In this document: piece after piece, positions 26,215 to 36,600 of the stretch
Layout of the letters: each line of letters starts with the position of its first letter
How positions within the stretch are numbered: position 1 is the stretch's first letter
Assembly: GCA_937876195.1 (NCBI GenBank)
Contig: CALEIK010000024.1
Location: forward strand, 1 to 64,000
Length of the DNA stretch: 64,000 nt
Reading direction: 5' to 3'
Source: an uncultured Flavobacteriales bacterium
Lineage (GTDB): Bacteria; Bacteroidota; Bacteroidia; Flavobacteriales_D; Crocinitomicaceae
Program-made: the position numbers and the translations under genes
The notes under the pieces: generated by a model
Told to the model about the DNA's origin: nothing
The model's database searches: none
The model's input: the letters and a program-made list of their open reading frames with translations, nothing else

Positions 26215-27060
26215 ATGAAGGATAGAACTGTGTTTTCAACGGTTGAATCGTTACAAAATAGATTAATAAACACAGGTAAATCTAACGATATTGCCTTCGT
26301 ACCGACAATGGGGGCACTGCATCACGGGCATATTGAGCTTGTGAAAAAGGCGTTCACTTTTGCAAATCAAGTAGTAGTCAGCATTTTTGTGAATCCGACC
26401 CAATTTAATTCAAAAGAAGATCTCCAAAATTACCCTCGCACCCTTGAAAATGACTTAAAGTTGCTTGAAATGGCAGGTGATGTCATCGTTTTTGTCCCTT
26501 CAGTGGATGAAATGTACCCTCCAGAATTGCCAAAGATTGATGTCGATTTAGGGGAACTGGCAAACGTGATGGAAGGAAAGTTTCGTCCAGGTCATTTTGA
26601 CGGGGTCATGAATGTGGTGCATCGGCTTTTTGAAATTGTCCAACCGACATTTGCTTTGTTCGGAGAAAAGGATTTTCAACAACTCGCCATCATCCGCAAA
26701 ATGGTGGATCAATTGAAATTGAAGGTTCAAATTGTACCGTGTGAAACAATTCGCGAAACATCGGGTTTGGCAAGTAGTAGTAGAAATCAACGGTTAAATT
26801 CGGAAGAATTGGAGGACTCCTTAATAATTATTGAGTCCATGCGGTATGCAAAATCACTTGCTGGTACTTTATCTCCCGAGGAAGTAGTCAAGAAAACAAC
26901 TGAGGCTTTCAACAAGGGGAAATTAGAGCTCGAATACCTTGAAATTGTCGACCCCACATCTCTTCAACCATTGCATGAATGGACGTCTGGTGCCAGAATC
27001 TGCATTGCGGCGTACTGCAATGATGTGAGATTAATCGATAATATGGAGTTGATTAAATAA
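26215..27060 (+). CDS. panC: Pantothenate synthetase
   Basis: 281 residues from the ATG at 26215. An upstream ATG at 26116 would add 33 residues with no family counterpart and would overlap the divergent gene's start, so I reject it. Motifs: 'FVPTMGALHHGHIELV' (the HIGH-like ATP site), 'SIFVNPTQFN', 'GEKDFQQLAIIRKMV' and 'SSRNQRLN'. It joins pantoate to beta-alanine with ATP, making pantothenate (vitamin B5). The next gene, panD, supplies the beta-alanine, so both steps are adjacent. Confidence 0.96.
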   Translation: MKDRTVFSTVESLQNRLINTGKSNDIAFVPTMGALHHGHIELVKKAFTFANQVVVSIFVNPTQFNSKEDLQNYPRTLENDLKLLEMAGDVIVFVPSVDEMYPPELPKIDVDLGELANVMEGKFRPGHFDGVMNVVHRLFEIVQPTFALFGEKDFQQLAIIRKMVDQLKLKVQIVPCETIRETSGLASSSRNQRLNSEELEDSLIIIESMRYAKSLAGTLSPEEVVKKTTEAFNKGKLELEYLEIVDPTSLQPLHEWTSGARICIAAYCNDVRLIDNMELIK

Positions 27061-27063
27061 TGC

Positions 27064-27089
27064 TGGTTTTTAAAAATAATCTAACTTTG
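27064..27089 (+). promoter_or_regulatory. Promoter upstream of panD
   Basis: TAACTTTG (27082-27089) with a TGG-containing -33-like region near 27064 precedes the panD ATG (27110) by 20 bp, suggesting panD and the genes after it can be transcribed separately from panC. Confidence 0.45.
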
Positions 27090-27109
27090 CACAGCAATCA
27101 AATAGGAAA

Positions 27110-27460
27110 ATGTTAATACAAGTTGTAAAATCAAAAATACACAGAGTTTCTGTCACTCAAGCCGATCTTAATTATATCGGTAGCGTCACCATTGATGAAG
27201 ATTTGATGGAAGCTTCAAATATTGTGGAGGGAGAACGGGTTCAAATTGTGAACATCAACAATGGCGAACGCCTTGAGACGTATACGATCAAGGGAGAACG
27301 TGGAACAGGGACCATCTGCTTAAATGGACCAGCAGCACGAAGAGTCGCTTTAGGAGATAAAATCATTATTATTGGATATGGCTTTATGGATCTGGAAGAA
27401 GCGAAAACCTTCAAACCTTCCCTAGTCTTCCCGAATGAAGAAACGAATCTAATTGACTAG
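27110..27460 (+). CDS. panD: Aspartate 1-decarboxylase (pyruvoyl-dependent), proenzyme
   Basis: 116 residues. The self-cleavage site is Gly24-Ser25 in 'NYIGSVTID'; cleavage makes the pyruvoyl group on the new chain start. Other conserved parts are 'VDKVQIVNIN'-like 'GERVQIVNINNGERLETY', 'TICLNGPAAR' and 'GDKIIIIGYG'. It makes beta-alanine for panC. The stop codon at 27458-27460 touches the next gene's ATG directly. Confidence 0.96.
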   Translation: MLIQVVKSKIHRVSVTQADLNYIGSVTIDEDLMEASNIVEGERVQIVNINNGERLETYTIKGERGTGTICLNGPAARRVALGDKIIIIGYGFMDLEEAKTFKPSLVFPNEETNLID

Positions 27461-28540
27461 ATGACTAAAAAGACACTTTTAATTCTCGTTAAAACAGTTT
27501 TACCTCTTTTTTTGGGAATTTATTTGTTTTGGCTGTTCTTTTCTAACATGACGGACGAGCATATTGTTAGTTTTAAACGTGCGCTCTCGGAAGCAAATTA
27601 TTTTTGGATTGTTCTTTCACTGGTTTTTGCTTTTATTGCTTTGGCAGCAAGGGCGGCTCGTTGGAAATACATGCTGGAGCCAATGGGTTACACAACACCT
27701 TTTTGGAACCGTTATCATGCTCTACTTATTGGCTATTTGATCAATTTCACCATTCCTCGAGCTGGAGAACCTTCGCGCGCTGCCATGTTGTACCGCTCAG
27801 ATGGCGTGCCTTTTTCTAAATCGTTTGGGACGATTATCGGTGAACGGGTATTTGACATTATCATGTTGGGTATGATTACGGCCGTTACAATGATGGTTGG
27901 ATATGACGATCTCATGTCGATTTTTGATCAAATTGCTGGATTGGGTGATTCGGCAAGCTCATCAACCGCTACGACAGGATTAGCAACCAACGAAATGAGT
28001 TCGACGAAGATCATTATCTATGCGGTGCTTAGTATGCTCGCTGTGGGTGGAATTTTAGTCATTTCTGTCAGCAAGGCATTGCGGCATAAATTTCTTCAGT
28101 TCATCAGAGACATTGTCAAGGGAGCGCTTTCTATTTTTAAATCAAAACATCCAGGTGCTTTTATTTTATACACTTTGCTCATTTGGACGTGCTACCTATT
28201 GATGTTTATTGTTCCTTTTTATGCCTTGGAGGAAACGACCAACTTCCCAATGAGCGGATTTTTAATTGGTTTCGTTGCTGGCTCGGTAGGAATTTCATTG
28301 ACCAATGGTGGAATTGGTGTTTATCCTTTACTTGTAGGAATGGTAGTAGCATTTTACATTCAAGATGATTATCCAACGGATGCTGAAGGAATTGGAAAAG
28401 CGCTGGGAATGATCGCTTGGACTTCTCAAACGATTTTAATGATTACGCTCGGTTTACTATCTTTGGTATTAATCCCGAAAAATTTCTCAAAGGAAAATGA
28501 CAAAACTCGAACAGCTCCAGAAGAAACTAGCCAACCTTAA
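27461..28540 (+). CDS. Flippase-like / LPG synthase TM-region family protein (UPF0104)
   Basis: 359 residues with about eight membrane helices. The order 'ARAARWKYMLEPMGY', 'LINFTIPRAGEPSRAAMLYR' and 'FGTIIGERVFDIIMLG' is the LPTM/UPF0104 (lysylphosphatidylglycerol synthase transmembrane region) signature, here without the soluble synthase domain. Members are thought to move lipids across the inner membrane; the substrate is not predictable. It starts directly after the panD stop and its 3' end overlaps rfaE2 by 44 bp. Confidence 0.88.
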   Translation: MTKKTLLILVKTVLPLFLGIYLFWLFFSNMTDEHIVSFKRALSEANYFWIVLSLVFAFIALAARAARWKYMLEPMGYTTPFWNRYHALLIGYLINFTIPRAGEPSRAAMLYRSDGVPFSKSFGTIIGERVFDIIMLGMITAVTMMVGYDDLMSIFDQIAGLGDSASSSTATTGLATNEMSSTKIIIYAVLSMLAVGGILVISVSKALRHKFLQFIRDIVKGALSIFKSKHPGAFILYTLLIWTCYLLMFIVPFYALEETTNFPMSGFLIGFVAGSVGISLTNGGIGVYPLLVGMVVAFYIQDDYPTDAEGIGKALGMIAWTSQTILMITLGLLSLVLIPKNFSKENDKTRTAPEETSQP

Positions 28541-29009
28541 TGAGGCTAAGAGTACCATTCAAGCCTGGAAAAAAGACGGGTTGAAAGTGGTATTTACGAA
28601 CGGTTGTTTCGATTTATTGCACAAAGGTCACGTCCTTTACCTTACACAAGCAGCAGATTTGGGAGATAAGTTAGTCGTTGGATTGAACACCGATGCTTCT
28701 GTCAAACGTCAAGGAAAAGGAGACAATCGCCCTATCAATTCAGAAGATGCACGTTTAGCAGTACTTGCGGGACTACAAGCCGTAGATCTGGTAGTGTTAT
28801 TCGAAGATGATACACCATTGGACTTGATCCGGGCAATACAACCGAACATCGTTGCAAAAGGAGCTGATTATGATCCTAACGAAACCGACGCGACATCTAA
28901 AAAATACATTGTTGGGAAAGATGTGATGCAACAAACAGGTGGGGAAGTTGTCGCAATTCCTTTGGTCGAAGGTTTTTCCACGACGGGAATTATTGAGAGA
29001 TTGAAATAA
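28497..29009 (+). CDS. rfaE2: D-glycero-beta-D-manno-heptose 1-phosphate adenylyltransferase
   Basis: 170 residues, a stand-alone nucleotidyltransferase domain. 'VFTNGCFDLLHKGHVLYL' carries the HxGH signature; 'LVVGLNTDASVKRQGKGDNRPIN' and 'LIRAIQPNIVAKGADY' are typical of the second (adenylyl) half of HldE. It makes ADP-heptose for lipopolysaccharide core, while the kinase part (HldE1/RfaE1) is not in the window. The first 15 codons overlap the end of the upstream gene (44 bp) in another frame, yet they match the usual N-terminus. Confidence 0.93.
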   Translation: MTKLEQLQKKLANLNEAKSTIQAWKKDGLKVVFTNGCFDLLHKGHVLYLTQAADLGDKLVVGLNTDASVKRQGKGDNRPINSEDARLAVLAGLQAVDLVVLFEDDTPLDLIRAIQPNIVAKGADYDPNETDATSKKYIVGKDVMQQTGGEVVAIPLVEGFSTTGIIERLK

Positions 29010-29102
29010 GCTTCAACACAGAGTCAAAGAGACACACAGTGTTAAGTTACAAGAACAACTCCGTGTCCTTCAAACCTCTGTCCCTCTTTGTTAAAAAGTG
29101 AA

Positions 29103-30617
29103 TTATTGTGGTTTCACCAAACTTCTCCCCGTCATTTCTTTTGGCTGCGTGATGTTCAATCGACTTAAAATCGTTGGTGCCACATCCGCTAAAATACCAT
29201 CTGATAAAACCACATTTGTTTCTTCTGTCACCAAAACCACAGGAACTGGATTCAATGAATGTGCGGTATTTGGCGAGCCATCGGGATTAACAGCAACATC
29301 AGCATTTCCATGATCGGCAATAACGATAAATTCATATCCTTTTTTCTGTCCTGCTTCAACAACAGATTGCAGGCAAGCGTCTATGGTTTCAACAGCTTTA
29401 ACAATCGCCGAATACACGCCAGTGTGCCCCACCATATCAGGATTGGCAAAATTCAAACAAATAAAGTTGGGCGTGTTTGTTTCAATATCGTTTACAATCG
29501 CATCACGGACTTCATAGGCGCTCATTTCAGGTTGTAAATCATACGTTGCAACTTTCGGTGAATTGATCAACAAACGTCGTTCACCATCAAATACTTTTTC
29601 TCGACCACCACTAAAGAAAAACGTCACGTGCGGGTACTTTTCTGTTTCTGCAATGCGGACTTGTGTTTTTCCATCGTCAGCAACTACCTCTCCGAGGGTT
29701 TGATTCAAATTCTCTTTTTCAAAAATGACGTCAATGTTGGTAAATGTTCTATCGTAGTTTGTCATGGTGAAATAGGAAATACCAATTGGTTTCATGCCAA
29801 ATTCAGGAAACTCCTTTTGTGTCAAAGCAATGGAGATTTCCCGTGGGCGATCGGTTCTAAAATTGAAAGAGATGACTACATCACCACTGGCAATTGTTCC
29901 TTCTTTGCAAATAAGTGCAGGTTCGACAAATTCATCCGTGGTGTTTCGCGCGTAGGATGTTGTAATCGCTTCGGTTGCCGAAGAAAACTTTTCTCCAACG
30001 CCATTTATCATAACATCATACGCTTTTCGCACGCGTTCCCAACGATTATCTCGATCCATCGCAAAATACCGTCCCACAACAGAGGCGATTTTAACCGTGG
30101 TATTTTCAATTTTCTCTTCCAATTGCTTCAAAAAGTGCAAACCACTTTTCGGGTCGCAATCACGCCCGTCGGTAAACGCATGGATGAAAACGTTCTTCAA
30201 TTCGTAGGTCTTCGCCATATCGATCAACGCATGCAGGTGATCTTGTGAACTGTGCACTCCACCATTGGAAACCAATCCCATAAAGTGCAGTTTGACGTTT
30301 TTATCTTTCGCCGTTTGAAATGCTTTTTTCAAGGTAGGATTTTCAAAAAAAGCGCCCTCGCGAATGGATTTGTTGATGCGTGTTAATTCTTGGTAAACAA
30401 TTCTTCCTGCACCAATGTTCAAGTGACCTACTTCTGAATTACCCATTTGTCCATCAGGTAAGCCAACATCTTCTCCACTAGTTCCGAGTGTTGCGTTTGG
30501 ATAATTCTTCAACAGGCCGTCCATAAAAGGCGTACGAGCATTGAAAATGGCATCTGAGTGTGACTTGTCACCAATTCCCCATCCGTCCAAAATGATTAAT
30601 CCTACATTAGTTGCCAT
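29103..30617 (-). CDS. gpmI: 2,3-bisphosphoglycerate-independent phosphoglycerate mutase
   Basis: 504 residues. 'GLIILDGWGIG' is the first metal site and 'GQMGNSEVGHLNIGAG' holds the phosphorylated serine (Ser61). 'GVHSSQDHLHAL', 'AFTDGRDCDP', and 'NFANPDMVGHTG' followed by 'VIADHGNAD' complete the active site. It interconverts 3- and 2-phosphoglycerate in glycolysis; the next glycolytic gene, pyk, is elsewhere in the window. Its ATG lies 11 bp inside the end of the histidine kinase gene, so they are probably translated together. Confidence 0.97.
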   Translation of the reverse strand: MATNVGLIILDGWGIGDKSHSDAIFNARTPFMDGLLKNYPNATLGTSGEDVGLPDGQMGNSEVGHLNIGAGRIVYQELTRINKSIREGAFFENPTLKKAFQTAKDKNVKLHFMGLVSNGGVHSSQDHLHALIDMAKTYELKNVFIHAFTDGRDCDPKSGLHFLKQLEEKIENTTVKIASVVGRYFAMDRDNRWERVRKAYDVMINGVGEKFSSATEAITTSYARNTTDEFVEPALICKEGTIASGDVVISFNFRTDRPREISIALTQKEFPEFGMKPIGISYFTMTNYDRTFTNIDVIFEKENLNQTLGEVVADDGKTQVRIAETEKYPHVTFFFSGGREKVFDGERRLLINSPKVATYDLQPEMSAYEVRDAIVNDIETNTPNFICLNFANPDMVGHTGVYSAIVKAVETIDACLQSVVEAGQKKGYEFIVIADHGNADVAVNPDGSPNTAHSLNPVPVVLVTEETNVVLSDGILADVAPTILSRLNITQPKEMTGRSLVKPQ

Positions 30618-31509
30618 GATTCATTGCGATTATAAAATTTGCACCGTTTGGTGTATTGTCTTCACAGGTAATTGTCCCACCATGCATGCGCACTAACTCA
30701 GCGACAATAAACAATCCTAACCCAGTACCTTTTTGTGTTCTGACTTCTTCATTTCCAATGCGAAAGAACTTCTTAAAAACGTCAGTCTTGGATGCTTTGG
30801 GAATTCCTTGACCGAGGTCTTTGACTCCAAAGAGTAAACCTGTTTCACTTTTTTTGCTCCAAATGGTGATTGGGTGTTCTTTTCCTGCATATTTCAACGC
30901 ATTTTCAATCAAATTGCTAAAAATGGTTTCCAACATGAATCGATCGGCTGAGATTTTTAGTGTGGTGTCGCTATCTAACTCAAGGATATTAGCGTCCAGC
31001 AATGCGTTGTACTTTTGTTGGATCGAAGACATGAACTCATGCAAGTCAATCATTTCCTTTTCCAAAATTAAACGGTTGTTCTCCAATCGGGAAGCGTTCA
31101 AAATATTGTCGATCATACGCTCCAAACGCACATTTTCATCAATCGATTTTTTTAAAAGGTCGTTGATTTGGTCTTTCGATAAATCGCGTTTAAGAATGGT
31201 CTGCAAATAAAGCTTGTTGGCGGCGAGTGGTGTTTTTAACTCGTGTGTTACCGAAAGTAAAAAGTTGTTTTGACGTTCTGAGAGCTTCAGTTCTTTTCGT
31301 ATGGATCTTCGGATTTGCCAGATTCCGATGAGCAACAGTACTAAGAACACTGCACCTTCACCAATAATCATTGTCACTCGTTTCGATACCTGTGTAGATT
31401 CCTTGCTTACTTCTTCCGTTAACTCGATGAGGTGATATCCCCACCATACGAATTGCACCACAACGTACACGCTAAGAATATAAAATATAAGAGCTGTACG
31501 TTTATTCAT
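30607..31509 (-). CDS. Membrane sensor histidine kinase
   Basis: 300 residues. Two membrane helices (about 7-26 and 48-67) flank a short 20-residue periplasmic part, so it has little sensor surface. The H-box 'SVTHELKTPLAA' has His89; the N-box is 'NLIENALKYAG', G1 'VKDLGQGIP', F 'FKKFFRIG' and G2 'GTGLGLFIVAELV'. No response regulator is adjacent, so its partner is elsewhere. It overlaps gpmI by 11 bp and follows the amidophosphoribosyltransferase gene by nine bases, an unusual operon for a kinase. Confidence 0.94.
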   Translation of the reverse strand: MNKRTALIFYILSVYVVVQFVWWGYHLIELTEEVSKESTQVSKRVTMIIGEGAVFLVLLLIGIWQIRRSIRKELKLSERQNNFLLSVTHELKTPLAANKLYLQTILKRDLSKDQINDLLKKSIDENVRLERMIDNILNASRLENNRLILEKEMIDLHEFMSSIQQKYNALLDANILELDSDTTLKISADRFMLETIFSNLIENALKYAGKEHPITIWSKKSETGLLFGVKDLGQGIPKASKTDVFKKFFRIGNEEVRTQKGTGLGLFIVAELVRMHGGTITCEDNTPNGANFIIAMNHGN

Positions 31510-31518
31510 GGCTCAAGT

Positions 31519-33420
31519 TTAATAGGCGCGTTCATTTTTTCCCTCCATCCAGTTCATGAAGGCCTTGTTCACCACTTTATTTCCTCCAGGTGTCGGGTAG
31601 TTCCCAGTAAAGTACCAATCTCCTTTATTATTTGGGCATGCCAAGTGCAAATTTTCTACCGTTTGGTAAATAATTTCGACTTCTGCTTGGATTGATTCTG
31701 GGCGCAATAATTCACTGATTTTTGCAGAAATTTCCTCGTTCGAAAATGGTGCGTAAATCTCTTGAACGTAATTTTTGATTTGCTCTTTTGGAAGACTTTC
31801 TTGCGCTTTGCATTTTAAGTATACGTTATCAATAACTCCACTCATACTACGTTCGTTCAGTAAAGAAATAGCAGCTTCAAACGCGATAAAATCGCCCATT
31901 TTTGCCATATCGATTCCGTAACAATCTGGGTAACGAATTTGTGGTGCAGATGATACAACGATAATTTTCTTTGGTTCTAAACGATCTAGAATCCTCAAGA
32001 TAGACTGCTTCAACGTTGTTCCACGAACGATACTGTCGTCAATAATCACTAAATTATCTTTGTCTTTCACAACGCTTCCGTAAGTAATATCGTAGACATG
32101 CGCGACCAAATCATCTCGTGAATCATCTTGTGTGATGAAGGTGCGAAGTTTGGCGTCTTTGATGGCTATTTTTTCAATTCGGGCACGTTTTAGAAGAATT
32201 TCTCGGATGTCTTCTTGCTTTGGATTTGCTCCCAATGCAGTTATTTTTTCAATCTTTTCTTCGTTCAAATGATCTTCCAATCCTTTGATCATTCCATAAA
32301 AGGAAACTTCCGCAGTATTTGGAATAAAGGAGAACACGGAATTGTCTAAGTCATTGTCAATCGAACGCATGATTTGCGGAACAATATTCTTTCCTAATTG
32401 CTTTCGTTCTTTGTAGATATCTTGATCGCTTCCACGAGAGAAATAGATCCGTTCAAAGGAGCATTTCAATTCTTCACGTGGTTCATTGATCATTTTTTCT
32501 GAGATACCACCATTTTTCTTGATGATAAGTGCGTGTCCTGGTTTTAGCTCCTGTACGTCTTCTGCTTTTAAATTAAATGCAGTTTGAATTGCAGGTCTTT
32601 CTGATGCTACAACACAAATTTCATCATCCTCGTACCAAAATGCAGGACGAATACCTGAAGGATCACGCAACACAAATGCATCTCCGTGACCAAGTAATCC
32701 GGCCATGGCATAACCACCATCCCAGTCTTCAGAAGCCCGTTTTAAGATACGTTCGATATCTAGGCGTTCAGCAATTTTAGCGTAGATCTCAGCATTTGAA
32801 TAGCCTTGAGGTTTTAATTCATTGTAGATTTCTTCATTTTCACCATCCAAAAAATGTCCTATTTTCTCAAGAACAGTTACCGTGTCTGATTTTTCTTTTG
32901 GATGTTGACCAACTTCTAAAAGCACATCAAACAATTCATCAACATTTGTCAAGTTGAAATTTCCTGCCACCACTAAATTTCTTGTAATCCAGTTGTTCTG
33001 CCGCAAGAAGGGATGGCAACTTTCGATGGAGTTTTTCCCAAAAGTGCCATAGCGCAGATGCCCAAGAAATAGCTCTCCGGTGAAACCAGAATTTCTTTTT
33101 AGGTAATCAACATCTTTTAGGAGCGCAGGATTTTCTTCTTCAATAAGAGCAAATTTACCATTGATATAATCAAAAATATCTTGAATTGGTTTACTGTCGA
33201 TAGAGCGATATCTTGAAATATAGCGTTCCCCTGGTGACATATCAAACTTAATATTGGCAATTCCGGCGCCATCCTGACCTCGATTGTGTTGCTTCTCCAT
33301 GAGTAAATGCAACTTGTTCAACCCATAAAAAGCCGTTCCGTACTTATCCAAGTAATATTGAAGGGGTTGTTTTAATCGTAAAAGCGCTATTCCACACTCA
33401 TGTTTTATTGGGTCACTCAT
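31519..33420 (-). CDS. Amidophosphoribosyltransferase (long Bacteroidota form)
   Basis: 633 residues from the ATG at 33420. An upstream in-frame TTG at 33447 falls inside the -7 element and is rejected. The propeptide-like MSDPIKHE precedes Cys9 (ECGIALLR), the glutaminase nucleophile. The PRPP-binding loop is 'NLVIIDDSIVRGTTL'. It is about 130 residues longer than ordinary PurF (inserts around 60-110 and a longer C-terminus); Bacteroidota often have such a second, longer paralogue, so assignment to the first step of purine synthesis is likely but not certain. Confidence 0.88.
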   Translation of the reverse strand: MSDPIKHECGIALLRLKQPLQYYLDKYGTAFYGLNKLHLLMEKQHNRGQDGAGIANIKFDMSPGERYISRYRSIDSKPIQDIFDYINGKFALIEEENPALLKDVDYLKRNSGFTGELFLGHLRYGTFGKNSIESCHPFLRQNNWITRNLVVAGNFNLTNVDELFDVLLEVGQHPKEKSDTVTVLEKIGHFLDGENEEIYNELKPQGYSNAEIYAKIAERLDIERILKRASEDWDGGYAMAGLLGHGDAFVLRDPSGIRPAFWYEDDEICVVASERPAIQTAFNLKAEDVQELKPGHALIIKKNGGISEKMINEPREELKCSFERIYFSRGSDQDIYKERKQLGKNIVPQIMRSIDNDLDNSVFSFIPNTAEVSFYGMIKGLEDHLNEEKIEKITALGANPKQEDIREILLKRARIEKIAIKDAKLRTFITQDDSRDDLVAHVYDITYGSVVKDKDNLVIIDDSIVRGTTLKQSILRILDRLEPKKIIVVSSAPQIRYPDCYGIDMAKMGDFIAFEAAISLLNERSMSGVIDNVYLKCKAQESLPKEQIKNYVQEIYAPFSNEEISAKISELLRPESIQAEVEIIYQTVENLHLACPNNKGDWYFTGNYPTPGGNKVVNKAFMNWMEGKNERAY

Positions 33421-33444
33421 GGTATGACGGTATAATATTGAGTA

Positions 33445-33452
33445 CAAATTTA
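33445..33452 (-). promoter_or_regulatory. -7 element of the amidophosphoribosyltransferase gene
   Basis: TAAATTTG on the minus strand, 24 bp upstream of the ATG at 33420. It decides the start, since a frame beginning at 33447 would overlap it. A TTTG at 33477-33480 may be the -33 element, though the spacing is a little long. Confidence 0.45.
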
Positions 33453-33623
33453 CACATAAAAATAAACCTAAAGAGTCAAATGATCCCTTAGTTTTTAGTT
33501 CGCGAAAAAGGCAACTTTTTTGATACTAAAACGATTAATCAATAGAGCAATGTGTGAAGTAAGGTTTTCATTGATTCTGCAGACCACTAAGTTCGTGTAA
33601 AATGTTGTAACTTTCAGGCAATT

Positions 33624-36600
33624 ATGTTGAAACAGTATTTGGTTTTACTCTCCTTTTATCTCTTGTTTTTTACAGGACAAGCGCAAGAGGTATGGATGAA
33701 CCCAAATAATGGGCAATGGGACGATAGAATTCTCTATCAAGTAGATCTAGCAGGTGGAAAAATGTATTTGGAAGAAGATGGTTTTGTCTTTCACTTTTAC
33801 GAAGCTCCGAGAAGTCACCAACACGAAGAAGGAGATGAACACCATAATAACGAGGCTTCAGATAAAGTTAAAAACCATGTGGTACGCAGTAAATTTGTCA
33901 ATTCTACATGGAATGGAGAACGAAAGGAATTGGGTGTATCGCCCTTCTATAACAACTATTTTTTTGGTTCAAATCGATTGAATTGGCAATCAGAAGTTTA
34001 TAGTTATTCAAAAGTAGTTTATAAAAATTTCTATTCAGGAATTGATTTAATCGTCGATGGCAGTGAAGATCAATTGAAGTATTCATTTGAAGTGTTCCCT
34101 GGAGAGGATGTTACACAAATCTCCAATGAAATTGATGGGGCAGATGCCCTTGAATTGGACGGAGAAGGAAATTTGACTATTCACACAAGTTTAGGAACGA
34201 TTACTGAATCTCAACCCATTGCCTGGATAATTGACGGCGAATACAAAAGGGAAGTCAAAATAGAGTACCAAGTTAGTGGAAACAAGGTGAGTTATTCTTT
34301 CCCAGATGGTTATGACGACACAAAAAAATTAGTTATCGATCCTTATCTGGTTTTTTCCACCTTTAGTGGAGCTACAACTGATAATTGGGGCATGACAGCT
34401 ACACCTGGTCCAAATGGAGAAACCTATGCTGGAGGAATTTCGTTTGGTACTGGATATCCAACAACGTTAGGAGCTTTTGATGTTACACATAATGGAGGAA
34501 CAACCAATGGAGGATTACCTGGTTTTGATATCGCTATTTCTAAGTTTGATGATGTAGGTCAACAACTTCTATATTCGACCTATATCGGTGGATCAGCGAA
34601 CGAATTACCACAAAGTATGATCAGTGGAACAAATGGAGAGTTGTTCGTTTTAGGAATAACAGCTTCGCCGAATTTCCCTATTGCGTCAAATGCCTATCAA
34701 TCAACGTTTGCAGGAGGACCTGCAACATCAGCGCATTCGTTGCTGTTTAATGGGTCGGATATTTATGTGTTAAAACTGAATGCGGCTGGGACTTCGCTGG
34801 ATGCCTCTACTTTTATAGGAGGATCAGACATTGATGGGTTCAATGCATCAACTTTGTTCTACAATTATGGGGATTCATTTAGAGGAGAAATAGGGATTGA
34901 TGGTCAGGAAAATGTCTACATAGCATCGCATACCCAATCTGCTGATTACCCCGTGACGAATGGAAGCACGTTGTCTGGTGAACAGGACGTTGTGGTAACC
35001 AAACTAAATAATTCCCTATCAGGTATAGAATGGTCTTCTTACTATGGAGGCTCTTTGCTTGAGACAGGTTATTCGATAGCAATATCCTCTTTAGGGGAAG
35101 TGTTTGTGGCCGGTGGAACCAATTCAATTGATTTTAGTTTGAACGGGAATGATCCAAATTACGATGGCGGAATTGATGGTTATGTAATGAAATTGGATCC
35201 CAATGATGGAACCATGCTTGCTGGCAGTTATATGGGGGACATGGAATACGACCAGACCTATTTTGTGCGAACCGATATTGATAATGCGGTGTATGTGTAT
35301 GGACAAACGGAAACCTCCTGGGCCATTACTCCAGGGTGTTATGGGGTGGCTAATTCTGGACAGTTTTTGCGAAAATACTCGAATGATTTGACTACGATTG
35401 AATGGACAACAGTATTTGGTGCCGGTTCTGGACATCCAGAGATTTCGCCGACTGCCTTTTTGATTTCCGATTGTTACGATATTTTTGTTGCAGGATGGGG
35501 CGGAGCTATTAACAGTTCAGGACCGGCACAATTTAGTTCGAGCGATAATTTCCCGATTACCGCTGACGCCTATCAATCAGGAACGAATGGATCGAATTTC
35601 TATTTGGGGATATTATCAGCGGAAGCAGCATCATTGTTGTACGGTACGTATATGGGTGGACAAACATCAAGTTCAAATCATGTGGATGGAGGAACAAGTC
35701 GTTTTGATAAATCAGGGGCTGTTTACCATGCCGTTTGTGCAGCCTGTGGTGGAAATGATAATGGGTTTACGTCCACTCCTGGTGTTTGGTCAACCACAAA
35801 CAATAGTCCTAATTGCAATCTGGCGGCATTTAAATTTCAATTGGGCTTGCCCTACTCGTTGAGTGCAAACACAACAGTTTGCAATGGAGATCCGATTCAA
35901 CTGTCAGCGACTGGTGGTATAAGTTATTCATGGTCACCTGCCTCATCTTTGGATGATCCAAACTCACCAAACCCTATTGCAACACCTACAGAAACTACGG
36001 TATATTATGTTGAAATGGATTTCAATGAAGGCTGTGCCATCGTAGATTCAATAGTTATTGAGGTGATTCAGGTGCCAGATTTGACGTTGCAAACGCAAAG
36101 TGAGCTGTGCGAGGGTGATACAATAACCATTTCCGCTGATGGAGGACTTACTTATTCATGGGCACCGAATCAAAATATTAGCAGTACGAATAACCCCATT
36201 GTTGAGGTGTGGCCGATTGAAAGCCAATACTACTATTGTACAATTACGAATGAGTGCTTCTCCGCCATGGACAGTATTTTTATCGACGTCCATGACTTGC
36301 CCAATGTCACCACCACCAGTGATACGATGATTTGTGAAGGCGGATCTGCAGATATTGCAGTAAGCGGAGCAAATCAATACGAGTGGATTCCGCATCCAGA
36401 CTTAACAGTAATTGGAACAAATCAAGCGAGCGTTACACCAGAAATACCCACTTACTTCTTTGTGACGGGTGTGGATGTAAATGGGTGTGAAAATATAGAT
36501 TCAGTATATGTTGATTTTTACGAAATTCCTGTGCTGTTGATTTCTAACGATACAATTATTTGTTTTGAGGAGAGTATACAGCTTACAGTATCAGGTGCCG

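Noticed and set aside
29010..29102. A CACAGAG/CTCTGT-rich stretch between rfaE2 and gpmI as a terminator
   Set aside because: The halves are only loosely complementary and lack a U run; it looks like a degenerate dispersed repeat.
29628..30248. A 206-residue plus-strand frame opposite gpmI
   Set aside because: gpmI on the other strand is complete and conserved across the whole stretch; the antisense protein is Cys/Phe-rich and unlike any family.
33421..33447. An upstream TTG start for the amidophosphoribosyltransferase
   Set aside because: It falls within the -7 element, and the propeptide-like MSDPIKHE from the ATG at 33420 already fits the family.
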